From contig CAMYMC010000008.1 in the NCBI GenBank assembly GCA_947259365.1, positions 124,001-188,000 on the forward strand: 64,000 nt of DNA, read 5' to 3'. This DNA comes from an uncultured Acidimicrobiaceae bacterium (GTDB lineage: Bacteria; Actinomycetota; Acidimicrobiia; Spongiisociales; UBA5794). The position numbers and the translations under genes are program-made. Position 1 is the stretch's first letter. Every line of letters begins with the position of its first letter. Positions 46,010 through 55,209 of this stretch are shown in pieces. A model generated the notes under the pieces. The model ran no database searches. It was not told the origin of the DNA and saw only the letters and a list, made by a program, of their open reading frames with translations.

Positions 46010-46596
46010 CAGCCGTCGTCGAGCCGCCACGTGAGCGTGTTCTCGACACGGACGACGCCGTCGAGGCGGCGTGCCAGCTCCTCGAGCAGTCGGGATTCGT
46101 TGCGCGTCCCGATCTCACCGGAGAAATGGACGATCCCGTCCGCCACCCGGACGTCGATGTCGTCGGGATCGACGAACAGGACCCGCCGCAACAGGTCTTC
46201 ACGGATCTCGTCTTCGATGACCTCGTCGGGCCTGGTGAAGGCAGCGACGACGTCGAGGCGAGAGATGATCCCGAGGATGCGGTCCTCGGCGTCGACGACC
46301 GGAAGCCGCTTGACATCCTGGACGACCATGACCTTCGCCGCGTCGGTGATGGGTTGGTCGGGAGCGATGGTCACGACGCCCCGGTTCATCACCTCGCCCA
46401 CGGTCTCGACCGGACGTGGGTCCTCCGCCGCGCCCCTCGCCACCTCGAGCCGGAGGAAGTCGGCTTCGGTGATGATGCCGACGAGGCACGAGGCCTCGTC
46501 GCACACCGGCAAGCCGCTCACCCGGTGCCGGAACATCAGGCGGGCAGCGTCGTTGATCGGGGTGTCGGGTGACACCACGATCACATCCGTGGTCAT
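46009..46596 (-). CDS. Tandem CBS-domain plus BON-domain protein
   Basis: Two CBS motifs (NDAARLMFRHRVSGLPVCDE..., TDAAKVMVVQDVKRLPVVDAED...) followed by VADGIVHFSGEIGTRNESRLLEELARRLDGVVRVENTL. Confidence 0.88.
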   Translation of the reverse strand: MTTDVIVVSPDTPINDAARLMFRHRVSGLPVCDEASCLVGIITEADFLRLEVARGAAEDPRPVETVGEVMNRGVVTIAPDQPITDAAKVMVVQDVKRLPVVDAEDRILGIISRLDVVAAFTRPDEVIEDEIREDLLRRVLFVDPDDIDVRVADGIVHFSGEIGTRNESRLLEELARRLDGVVRVENTLTWRLDDG

Positions 46597-46668
46597 GAGA
46601 TCGACAACGCGAATCTGCTCGGCCCTCCGTGTGCAGCGCTCATTCTGACACGCCCCGGGGCGCCCCGG

Positions 46669-49404
46669 TCACACCGAGGCGCGAACGTCGCGCCGCGACG
46701 GCACGAAGGGCCCGGCGGCGTGACGGACGCGGATCCTGGCGTCGACGACCGTGACCCCCGAGCCGGGCTCCGCGACCTTCACCGGGTTGAGATCCATCTC
46801 CGCGATCTCGGGCACGTCGTCGATGAGGGCCGAGACCCGGAGCAGCGCTTCCTCGAGGGCGGCGACATCGCCCCGAGCGCCACCCCGGTACCCCTCGAGG
46901 AGCCGAGCGGACTTCACCTCGCGGATCATCTCGGCGGCATCGAGATCGGAAAGGGGGTGGATCCGAAACGCAACGTCTTCGATGAGTTCGACGAACACGC
47001 CCCCGAGTCCGAACACGACGAGCGGACCGAAACTGGGATCCTCCGCCATGCCGATGAGCACCTCGTGGCCTCCGGCGACGTACTGCTGAACGAGGGCGCC
47101 GGATGCATCCCCCACCGCACCGGTGACGGCCCGGTACGCCTCGCGGATCGCTGTCGCTCCCTCGACGTCGAGCACGACGCCGCCGACATCGGACTTGTGC
47201 AGCGCGCTCGCCGAAACGACCTTCAGCACGACGGGGCCACCGAGACGTTCGGCGATCTCGACGGCCTCGTCCTCGGAGCCGGCGACCCCCGACCCCGGGA
47301 GGCGGAGGTGATAGCCGCCAAGCACCGCGGCGACCTCATGCAGCTCGAGCCAGCCGCCGTCGGCCCCCAACCGCTCCAGGGCAGTTGCGACGACGTCCCG
47401 CACGGCCTCCGTCGCGACGTCCGCGAACACCGCCGCCTCGCCCTCGGGCCGGGCACGCCACTCCGCGTACTCGACGGCCCTGACGAGCGCCCGTGCTGCC
47501 TGCTCGGGGAACGGGTACGACGGCACCCGCCGGTCGCCGGAGGCGAGCTCCTCGGGGGCGCCACGTGAGCTCATGTAGACGCTGAGGAACGTCCTGTGGC
47601 CGTGGTGGGCGGCCCCGGCCCCCCGGATCGCCTCAGCGACGGCCTCGGCGCCTTCCACCGTCGGCGGCACGAAGATGGCGATGACGGCGTCGACCTCGTC
47701 GGACCCGAGCATGAGATCGAGACATGCCGCGTATTCGGCGGGCCCGGCCGCGGCGATCATGTCGACCGGGTTGGCGACGGCCGCCGCCGGCGCGAGGTGT
47801 GACCGAAGCGCCGCCTGGAGTCCCGGCGAGAGCTCGACGACGTCGAGGCCGCGCGACTCGAGGGCATCGACGGCGAGGATCGCGGGGCCGCCCGCGTTCG
47901 TGACGATGCCGACGCGGCGACCTCCGGGCAGGGGCTGGTTGGCGAGGAGAGCCGTCACGTCGAAGAGCTGACCGAGCGTCTCGGTCCGGATGACGCCGGC
48001 CTGACGGAAGAGCGCATCGACGGCGACGTCGAGGGAGGCCAGAGAGCCGGTGTGGCTGCTCGCGGCCCTGGCCCCGGCCGAGGTGCGGCCTGACTTCACC
48101 GCGACGATGGGTTTGGTGCGCCCGATACGGCGGGCGACGCGCGAGAACCTCCTCGGGTTCCCGAACGACTCGAGGTAGAGGAGGATCACGTCGGTGGACG
48201 GATCGTCCTCCCAGTAGAGAAGGAGGTCGTTGCCGGAGACATCCGCTTTGTTCCCGACCGAGACGAAGCTCGAGATGCCGATGTTGAGCTGTGCGGCATA
48301 ATCCAGGATCGCAATGCCGAGCGCACCCGACTGGCTCGACATGGCGACGTTTCCTCGCGGCGGCGACAGCGGCCCGAACTGGCCGTCCACGCTCACCACA
48401 GGGTCGGTGTTGAGCACCCCCATGCAGTTCGGCCCCACCATGCGCAGACCACCGGAACGGACCACCTCGAGCAGCTCCAGCTCCCTGGCTCGCCCCTCAG
48501 GGCCGGTCTCGCCGAAGCCGGCCGAGATGACGACGATGCCGCGCACGCCTTTGGCGACGCACTCGCGGGCCACGTCGATGACGTGGGATGCCGGCACGAC
48601 GATGAACGCGAGGTCCACCGGATCGGGGATGTCGGTGATCGACGGGTAGGCGCGTACCGAGCGGACGACGTTCGTTCCCGGGTTCACCGGGAACACAGGG
48701 CCGGTGAAGTCGCCGGTGAGGAGGTTGGCGAAGAGCCTCCCGCCGATCGACGTCGGGTCTCTGCTGGCTCCGATGACGGCGATCGAGTGCGGATAGAAGA
48801 TCGGGAGCAGCGACGCCGCGACCGCCCGCTTCTCGTGCTCGTCGCCGGCGGCCAGCGTCTCCGGCGACTCCTCGGTCGGGAAATCGACGACGTAGACGCC
48901 TTCTTCGATGGTCCGGGTGAGCTGGTACCCCGCGTTGCGGAAGACCCGGAGCATCGCGTGGTTGTCGGCCAGCACGTACGCCCGGAACGCGCCGATCCCC
49001 CGGGTCCTGGCGTACGCCGTCAGCTGTTGTAGGAGCGCGGTGCCGATGCCGCGGCCCTGGGCGTCGTCGACGACCGCGAACGCGACCTCGGCGGCGACCT
49101 CGTCCCCGTCCGAGCGCTCGTAGCGGCCGACCCCGACGACCACGCCGTCGTCGAGCACGACGAACGCCATCCGGTCGTCGTAGTCGAGCTCCGTGAAGTA
49201 ACGGAGCTCGTCGGGATCGAGCCGCCGTTTCACCCTGAAGAAGCGCTGATAGACGCTCTGGCGGGACATCCGGCCGAGCATGCTCTGGAGGGCGTCCCCG
49301 TCCGCGGGGAGAATCGGCCGCATCCGCGCGACCCCGCCGTCCTTGAGCACGAGATCGAAGATCCAGGACTCCGGATACCCGGCGGGGAGGACGTCGCCGC
49401 TCAT
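46669..49404 (-). CDS. GNAT acetyltransferase fused to NDP-forming acyl-CoA synthetase (Pat/ACD-like)
   Basis: N-terminal GNAT (VVDDAQGRGIGTALLQQL), CoA-binding/succinyl-CoA ligase-like (VGPNCMGVLNTDP; SHTGSLASLD), C-terminal ATP-grasp (LGGPVVLKVVSASALHKSDVGGV). Confidence 0.93.
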   Translation of the reverse strand: MSGDVLPAGYPESWIFDLVLKDGGVARMRPILPADGDALQSMLGRMSRQSVYQRFFRVKRRLDPDELRYFTELDYDDRMAFVVLDDGVVVGVGRYERSDGDEVAAEVAFAVVDDAQGRGIGTALLQQLTAYARTRGIGAFRAYVLADNHAMLRVFRNAGYQLTRTIEEGVYVVDFPTEESPETLAAGDEHEKRAVAASLLPIFYPHSIAVIGASRDPTSIGGRLFANLLTGDFTGPVFPVNPGTNVVRSVRAYPSITDIPDPVDLAFIVVPASHVIDVARECVAKGVRGIVVISAGFGETGPEGRARELELLEVVRSGGLRMVGPNCMGVLNTDPVVSVDGQFGPLSPPRGNVAMSSQSGALGIAILDYAAQLNIGISSFVSVGNKADVSGNDLLLYWEDDPSTDVILLYLESFGNPRRFSRVARRIGRTKPIVAVKSGRTSAGARAASSHTGSLASLDVAVDALFRQAGVIRTETLGQLFDVTALLANQPLPGGRRVGIVTNAGGPAILAVDALESRGLDVVELSPGLQAALRSHLAPAAAVANPVDMIAAAGPAEYAACLDLMLGSDEVDAVIAIFVPPTVEGAEAVAEAIRGAGAAHHGHRTFLSVYMSSRGAPEELASGDRRVPSYPFPEQAARALVRAVEYAEWRARPEGEAAVFADVATEAVRDVVATALERLGADGGWLELHEVAAVLGGYHLRLPGSGVAGSEDEAVEIAERLGGPVVLKVVSASALHKSDVGGVVLDVEGATAIREAYRAVTGAVGDASGALVQQYVAGGHEVLIGMAEDPSFGPLVVFGLGGVFVELIEDVAFRIHPLSDLDAAEMIREVKSARLLEGYRGGARGDVAALEEALLRVSALIDDVPEIAEMDLNPVKVAEPGSGVTVVDARIRVRHAAGPFVPSRRDVRASV

Positions 49405-49509
49405 CGCCGGATTGTCTCATCGCGCCCGGGGGGCTCCCAATCGACGGCCCGGCCCGCCCCGGCGCCGGTCGCCGGAGCGACGGAGCCGGGCCGGTAGGCT
49501 GGCGCCCCC

Positions 49510-50232
49510 ATGAGACGGCTCGGTGTGCCGGCGAACCTCCTCCTTCTCCTTCTCCCCGTGATGGCGGCGTGTGGCGACGATGCCGCCGCTCCGCATCCGA
49601 CTGCCGCGGCGACGTCGGCTGCGGCGGAGGAGGCCACAACGACGGCGGCGCCCCCCACCACGCCGCCGGTGACGGCCACTGCCGAGTCGACGGCGACCCC
49701 GAATTCGACGACGACGATCGAGCCGGACACCGTCACCCCGGAATCGGGCGAACCGGCCTTCGCCATCGCTCAGCTCGTCTTCGGCGAGGCCCCGTATGCC
49801 GCCATCCGCAACGTGGGCACCGGGGCCGGGAGCACCGCCGGCCTGTGGCTGTGCCAGTTCCCCGGCTACTGGGCGCTCCCCGACGCCACGCTCGAGCCGG
49901 GCGAGATCCTCGCCGTCGCCCTCGGCGACATCGCGGTGCCGGACCTCATCGGCGTCGCCGCATCCGCCGATGCGAGGGGCGCGCTCGGCGTCGTAGCCCC
50001 GGCCGGCGGCGAGCTCGGCCTCTACACCAATGCCGAATTCTCCGATCCGGATGCCATGATCGACTACGTGGAGTGGGGCACTCCGGGTCATGAGAGAAGC
50101 GACGTTGCCGTCGCCGCCGGCATCTGGGTCGAGGGAGGTTTCGTCGAGGTGCCCGCGGAGACGCTCGGGCTCATCGCCGGCGGGTTCCCGACGACGAACC
50201 CCGACGGCTGGGCCGCGGAAGTGGGAGGCTGA
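49510..50232 (+). CDS. Secreted lipoprotein with T/P/A-rich linker
   Basis: Signal peptide with lipobox MAAC; TTTAAPPTTPP linker; possible lamin-tail-like domain (IRNVGTGAGSTAGLWLCQFPGYWALPDATLEPGEILAVAL). Confidence 0.65.
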   Translation: MRRLGVPANLLLLLLPVMAACGDDAAAPHPTAAATSAAAEEATTTAAPPTTPPVTATAESTATPNSTTTIEPDTVTPESGEPAFAIAQLVFGEAPYAAIRNVGTGAGSTAGLWLCQFPGYWALPDATLEPGEILAVALGDIAVPDLIGVAASADARGALGVVAPAGGELGLYTNAEFSDPDAMIDYVEWGTPGHERSDVAVAAGIWVEGGFVEVPAETLGLIAGGFPTTNPDGWAAEVGG

Positions 50233-50233
50233 G

Positions 50234-50644
50234 GTGGACGAGGACCGCAATCGGAGGCTCTTCTCGATGCTGCACCGCGGCGTGCTCGTCACCCGGAGAC
50301 GCAACGGCGCGCTGCAAACGTCGCCGGTCGTCGGCGCCGCCGACGACGAGGGCCGGTTTCTCATCTCGAGCCGGGAAACGGCGTTCAAGGTGCGCAACCT
50401 ACGCCGCGACCCGGCAGCGACGCTGTGTGTGTTCGCCGACGGCTTCTTCGGGGAATGGATCCAGATCGACGGCTCCGCGGAGATCGTCGCCCTACCGGAG
50501 GCGATGGACGCCCTCGTCGCCACGTACCGGCGCATCGCAGGCGAGCACCCTGATTGGCCCGAGTTCCGGGAGGCGATGCAACGGGAGCGTCGCGTCGTGA
50601 TCGCGGTGACGCCGGAGTCCATCGGCCCGCGGGCCGCCGGCTGA
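50234..50644 (+). CDS. PPOX-class F420-dependent oxidoreductase-like protein
   Basis: RGVLVTRRRNGALQTSPVVGAADDEGRFLISSRETAFKVRNLRRDPAATLCVF. Confidence 0.85.
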   Translation: MDEDRNRRLFSMLHRGVLVTRRRNGALQTSPVVGAADDEGRFLISSRETAFKVRNLRRDPAATLCVFADGFFGEWIQIDGSAEIVALPEAMDALVATYRRIAGEHPDWPEFREAMQRERRVVIAVTPESIGPRAAG

Positions 50645-50656
50645 GGGGAGCGGGCA

Positions 50657-51643
50657 GTGGAGTGGTACATCTGGGCCGGGTTCGTCGCATTCATCGTCGT
50701 CGTCCTCGTCGTCGACCTCCTCGTCTTCCAGCGCGAGGCGCATGCCGTCTCGACACGCGAGGCGGCGATCTGGAGCGCGATCTGGATCGGACTCGGGATC
50801 GCGTTCGCAGGCGTCATCTGGGTGTGGCTGGGTGGCTCGGCGGCCGGCGAGTACCTCGCCGGGTACCTCATCGAGAAGAGCCTCTCGGTGGACAACATCT
50901 TCGTCTTCGCCCTCATCTTCGAGTACTTCGCCGTGCCGCCGGAGTACCGCCACCGGGTCCTGTTCTGGGGCATCTTCGGCGCCCTCGTGCTCCGCTTTGC
51001 GTTCATCCTCGCCGGGGTGCGGCTCCTCGAGGCGTTCGAGCCGATGATCTTCGTCTTCGGCGCCTTCCTCCTCTACACGGCGTGGAAGATGCTCACCCAT
51101 CACGGCGTGGAGATCGACCCAGCGGAGAACCCCGTCATCCGCCTGCTGCGGCGGTTCGTGCCGATCACGTCGGACTACCGCGGGGCGCACCTCATCGTGC
51201 GGGAGGCGGGCAGACGGGTGGCGACGCCGCTCCTGGCGGTGTTGGTCATGGTGGAGACGTCCGATGTGATCTTCGCCGTCGACTCCATCCCGGCCGTCTT
51301 CGGTGTGACCCGCGACCCATTCCTCGTCTTCACGTCCAACGCGTTCGCCATCCTCGGCTTGCGGGCCCTCTACTTCCTGCTCTCCGACTCCATCCAGCGG
51401 TTCCGCTACCTCAGCACCGGGCTCGCCGCCGTGCTGGGAGTGGTAGGGATCAAGATGCTCCTGTCCGAGGTCGTCCACGTCCCCGTGTGGATCTCGCTCG
51501 GCATCGTCGCCGCCATCCTCGCCGTGGCCATCATCGCTTCGCTGCGGGCGGCGCCGGAGCCGGTCGAGGAGGAGGTCTCCCACCTCCCCATCGCCGGGGC
51601 GCTCGCCGGGATCCGGTCGCGCGACGGGACCGAGGAGAGCTAA
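50657..51643 (+). CDS. TerC family membrane protein
   Basis: YLIEKSLSVDNIFVFALIF...VMVETSDVIFAVDSIPAVFGVTRDPFLVFTSNAFAILGLRALYFLL. Confidence 0.93.
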   Translation: MEWYIWAGFVAFIVVVLVVDLLVFQREAHAVSTREAAIWSAIWIGLGIAFAGVIWVWLGGSAAGEYLAGYLIEKSLSVDNIFVFALIFEYFAVPPEYRHRVLFWGIFGALVLRFAFILAGVRLLEAFEPMIFVFGAFLLYTAWKMLTHHGVEIDPAENPVIRLLRRFVPITSDYRGAHLIVREAGRRVATPLLAVLVMVETSDVIFAVDSIPAVFGVTRDPFLVFTSNAFAILGLRALYFLLSDSIQRFRYLSTGLAAVLGVVGIKMLLSEVVHVPVWISLGIVAAILAVAIIASLRAAPEPVEEEVSHLPIAGALAGIRSRDGTEES

Positions 51644-51676
51644 GCCGCCGCCTCGCGGTGGTCGATAGAGATCGGG

Positions 51677-53140
51677 ATGGACAACACCGCGGACTTGCGC
51701 GCTCTGCTCGCATCGCGCCACCCGCTGCTCTTCGTTCCGACCGACGACGAGCAGAGGGTCCTCGCCGTCGTGAGCGGCGTCGCCGCGACCATGTCGCTGC
51801 CGGTCTGGCTCTGGTCGGCGACGATCGGCCTCGCCCGACGGGGTCGGGAGGCGCAGTATGCGACGCGACGTCCGGAGCAGGCCCTTCAGTTCCTCAACGA
51901 GCTGCACGCCCCGGGCGTGTTCGTCTTCGCCGATCTCCATCCGTTCCTCGGAGACCCGCTCGTCGTTCGGACCCTCAAGGAGGCGGCGCAGCATGCGGCC
52001 GCCGGACAGACGATCGTCGTGACCGGTCCCGACGTCGTTGCGCCCCCCGAGCTCGCCGGCGTGTCGCGGCTGTGGCGGCTGCGCCCTCCGGGTGACGCCG
52101 AGCTCGTCGATCTCGTCGACCGAACCCTGCGCGACCTCGCGTCGCTGGGAGTCGTCATCGAGGTCGACACCGAGACGCGGGCGGCGATGGTCGCCGCGCT
52201 GCGCGGCCTCAGCATCCCGGAGGCCGCTCGTCTCATCCAGCACACGGCGCCCGTCGACGGCATGGTGGGACGCGACGACGTGGGCCGGCTCCTCCGCGCC
52301 AAGGCCGAGCTTCTCGCCGCCGACGGGATCCTCGAGCTCGTCGAGGGCGACCACGGCACGCTCGACGCCGTCGGCGGGTTCGAGCGTCTCAAGGACTGGC
52401 TCGCGCTCCGGTCCCCGGGCAACCGGACCGCCGCCGAGGAGCTCGGTGTCCCCTCACCGCGCGGGGTGCTCCTCACCGGCGTCCCGGGTTGCGGCAAGTC
52501 GCTCGTGGCCAAGACCCTGGCGCGAACGTGGGAGCTGCCCCTGGTCCTGCTCGACCCGGCGCGCTTGTTCACCAAGTGGGTCGGGGAGAGCGAGGCGAGG
52601 CTGGCGCGAGCGCTCGAGACCGTCGACGCCATGAGCCCCGTCGTGTTGTGGATCGACGAGATCGAGAAGGGCTTCGCCACCGGGACCGGTGACGGCGGTG
52701 TCGCAACGAGGATGTTGGGCAGTTTCCTGCGCTGGATGCAGGACCGCACCAGCGACGTGTTCATCGTCGCCACCGCCAACGACGTGCGGGCGCTTCCTCC
52801 CGAGTTCCTCCGCAAAGGGCGCTTCGACGAGATCTTCTTCGTCGACCTCCCCGACGAGAAGGCCCGCAACGCCATCATCGCCATGCACCTCGAGCGCCGC
52901 GGCCACGACCCGGACGAGCTGGACGCCCGGGCGCTGGCTGCAGTGACCGCAGGGTTCTCCGGCGCCGAGCTCGAAGCCGTCGTCGTCGGGGCCCTGTACC
53001 GGGCACTCGACACCGGCGGCGTCCCAGACGCATCGCTGCTCGTGGCCGAGGCCGGGGCCACGGTGCCGCTGTCGGTGAGCCGGAGCGAGGACGTCGCCGC
53101 GCTGCGGGCCTGGGCACGCGAGCGCGCCGTTCCCGCCTGA
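51677..53140 (+). CDS. AAA+ ATPase, Ycf46-like
   Basis: N-terminal ALLASRHPLLFVPTDDEQRVL; GVLLTGVPGCGKSLVAKTLA; VLWIDEIEKGF; RKGRFDEIFFVDLP. Confidence 0.88.
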   Translation: MDNTADLRALLASRHPLLFVPTDDEQRVLAVVSGVAATMSLPVWLWSATIGLARRGREAQYATRRPEQALQFLNELHAPGVFVFADLHPFLGDPLVVRTLKEAAQHAAAGQTIVVTGPDVVAPPELAGVSRLWRLRPPGDAELVDLVDRTLRDLASLGVVIEVDTETRAAMVAALRGLSIPEAARLIQHTAPVDGMVGRDDVGRLLRAKAELLAADGILELVEGDHGTLDAVGGFERLKDWLALRSPGNRTAAEELGVPSPRGVLLTGVPGCGKSLVAKTLARTWELPLVLLDPARLFTKWVGESEARLARALETVDAMSPVVLWIDEIEKGFATGTGDGGVATRMLGSFLRWMQDRTSDVFIVATANDVRALPPEFLRKGRFDEIFFVDLPDEKARNAIIAMHLERRGHDPDELDARALAAVTAGFSGAELEAVVVGALYRALDTGGVPDASLLVAEAGATVPLSVSRSEDVAALRAWARERAVPA

Positions 53141-53180
53141 GCCGACAGGCGACTGGGTCGCGGCCGCCTTCCTTGCCGGA

Positions 53181-53204
53181 CATATCGACATATGTCAATA
53201 TATG
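53181..53204. promoter_or_regulatory. AT-rich imperfect palindrome, candidate ArsR operator
   Basis: CATATCGACATATGTCAATATATG with 10-bp perfect core GACATATGTC (53187-53196), abutting the arsR ATG. Confidence 0.65.
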
Positions 53205-53552
53205 GACGTGATCGCGGCCCGGGAGACGTCGTGCTGTCCACCCCTCCACGAGGGATCGCTCGACCGCGGCCAGGCCGCAGAGCTCGCGTCGTCGCTCAAG
53301 GCGCTGAGCGATCCGGCGCGGCTCCAGCTCCTCAGCCTCATCGCCGCCGGCGGCGAGATGTGCGCATGCGACCTCACCGAGCCGCTCGGGTTGTCACAGC
53401 CCACCGTCTCCCACCACCTCAAGGTGCTCGTCGAGGCGGGCTTCCTCCGGCGGGATCAGCGAGGCAAGTGGGCCTACTTCGCCGTGCTCGACGACCGCCT
53501 CGTCGACCTCGCCCGCGCCATCCACCCCGACCCGGCAGCGGCCCGGCACTGA
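53202..53552 (+). CDS. ArsR/SmtB-family metal(loid)-responsive repressor
   Basis: SCCPP...LASSLKALSDPARLQLLSLIAAGGEMCACDLTEPLGLSQPTVSHHLKVLVEAGFLRR. Confidence 0.92.
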   Translation: MDVIAARETSCCPPLHEGSLDRGQAAELASSLKALSDPARLQLLSLIAAGGEMCACDLTEPLGLSQPTVSHHLKVLVEAGFLRRDQRGKWAYFAVLDDRLVDLARAIHPDPAAARH

Positions 53553-53556
53553 TCGC

Positions 53557-55155
53557 TCAGGCCAGCGCCACGAGCTCGAGCATCGACTCCTCGAAGAACA
53601 CAGCCTCCCCCTCCGGCATGATGATCGCCCGGTCCGGCACGAGCTGCTCGACGAAGGCCGAGTCGTGGCTCACGATGACGAGCGTGCCTTCGTACTGGAC
53701 GAGCGCGTCGAGCAGCGCGGATTTCGCCTGCGGGTCGAGGTTGTTCGTCGGCTCGTCGAGGAGGAGCACGTTGTGCCTGCCGACGACGAGCTGGGCCAGC
53801 GCCAGCTTCGTCTTCTCCCCACCGGAGAGCGTGCCGGCATCCTGATCGACCTTGTCGGCGAGGAGGAAATGCCCGAGCACGGCCCGCAGCTCCCGGTCGG
53901 GCTCCGTCGACGCCTCCCGCATGAGCTCGAGCACGGTGGTCCCCGCCCTGATCTTCTCGTGCTCCTGGGCGTAGTACCCGATCGAGACCCGGAGACCGTG
54001 ATCGACCTCGCCGAGGTCCGGCCTCTCGACACCGGCGAGGATCCGCAGCAGCGTGGTCTTGCCGGCGCCGTTGAGGCCCATGATGATCATCCGCTCCCCT
54101 CGGTCGAGGTCGACGTCGACGTCGACGAAGACGACGTTGTGGTCGAACGCCTTGGCGAGTCCGGTCGCCTCGAGCGGGGTTCGCCCCGACGGCGGCGGCT
54201 GGGGGAACCGCACCGCGACGTTGCGCCGCGCCCGGGCGATCTCGACGCGCTGCGCCTTGAGCCGCGTCACCCTCGTCTCCCAGGACCGGGCGCGCTTGGC
54301 CATCTTCTCCGTGGAGCCCTTGAAGCGCCGGATCCCGGCCTCGAGCCTGGCGATCTTCTCGTCCTGGTGCTTCCGCTCGCGGAGGCGCTGCTCCCGGCGG
54401 CGGCTGCGCTCGGCGAGGTAGTGGGAGTAGTTGCCCTTGTAGGCCTCCATCTCCCCTTCGCCGAGGGCGAGCACCGACGTGATCGACGTGTCGAGCAGGG
54501 GGAGGTCGTGGCTGACGACGAGCAGTCCGCCTTTGTAGTCCCCGAGGAACTGCATGAGCCACGCCTTTGCGTCGAGGTCGAGGTGGTTCGTCGGTTCGTC
54601 GAGTAACAGCACATCGGTCTCGGCGAAGAGGATCCGCGCCAGCTCCACGCGGCGCCGTTGGCCCCCGGACATCGTGACGACGGCCTGGTCGAGCTCGGCG
54701 GCAGTGATCCCGAGGGCATCGGCGAAGCGCTTCGCCTCGGCGATGGCCACATAGCCACCGCGTGCGGTGAACTCGTCCTCGAGCCTCGAGAAGCGGCGGA
54801 TGAGGCGGTTGCGGGCCTCACCGGCCGCCTCCTCCATCTCGAAGCGGGTGTCCTCCATCCGGCGTTCGAGATCGCCGATGTCGCGCGCCGTCAGGATCCG
54901 CTCCAGCGCGGTGATCCGGCTGTCGTCGAGACGGGCGAGGTCGGCTTCCTGGGACAGGTACCCGATCGTGCCGGATCTCGCGATCGTGCCCGCAGCCGGC
55001 GCGCTCTCCCCGGCGAGGGCGCGTAACAGCGACGTCTTGCCGGCCCCGTTGGGGCCGACGAGACCGATTCTGTCACCGGGATGGATCGAGAACGAGGCGG
55101 GCGCGAGCAGCGTCCGGATCCCGGCTTCGATGGAGACGTCGCGAGCAATGAGCAT
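53557..55155 (-). CDS. ABC-F family ATPase
   Basis: Two ABC domains without TM; GLVGPNGAGKTSLLRAL, LLLDEPTNHLDLDAKAWL, second LLLDEPTNNLDPQAK. Confidence 0.92.
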   Translation of the reverse strand: MLIARDVSIEAGIRTLLAPASFSIHPGDRIGLVGPNGAGKTSLLRALAGESAPAAGTIARSGTIGYLSQEADLARLDDSRITALERILTARDIGDLERRMEDTRFEMEEAAGEARNRLIRRFSRLEDEFTARGGYVAIAEAKRFADALGITAAELDQAVVTMSGGQRRRVELARILFAETDVLLLDEPTNHLDLDAKAWLMQFLGDYKGGLLVVSHDLPLLDTSITSVLALGEGEMEAYKGNYSHYLAERSRRREQRLRERKHQDEKIARLEAGIRRFKGSTEKMAKRARSWETRVTRLKAQRVEIARARRNVAVRFPQPPPSGRTPLEATGLAKAFDHNVVFVDVDVDLDRGERMIIMGLNGAGKTTLLRILAGVERPDLGEVDHGLRVSIGYYAQEHEKIRAGTTVLELMREASTEPDRELRAVLGHFLLADKVDQDAGTLSGGEKTKLALAQLVVGRHNVLLLDEPTNNLDPQAKSALLDALVQYEGTLVIVSHDSAFVEQLVPDRAIIMPEGEAVFFEESMLELVALA

Positions 55156-55209
55156 GGTGTTCGGCGGAGAGCCGCAGAGGGCGGGCGGGTGCGGACCGCA
55201 GGCTACCCG

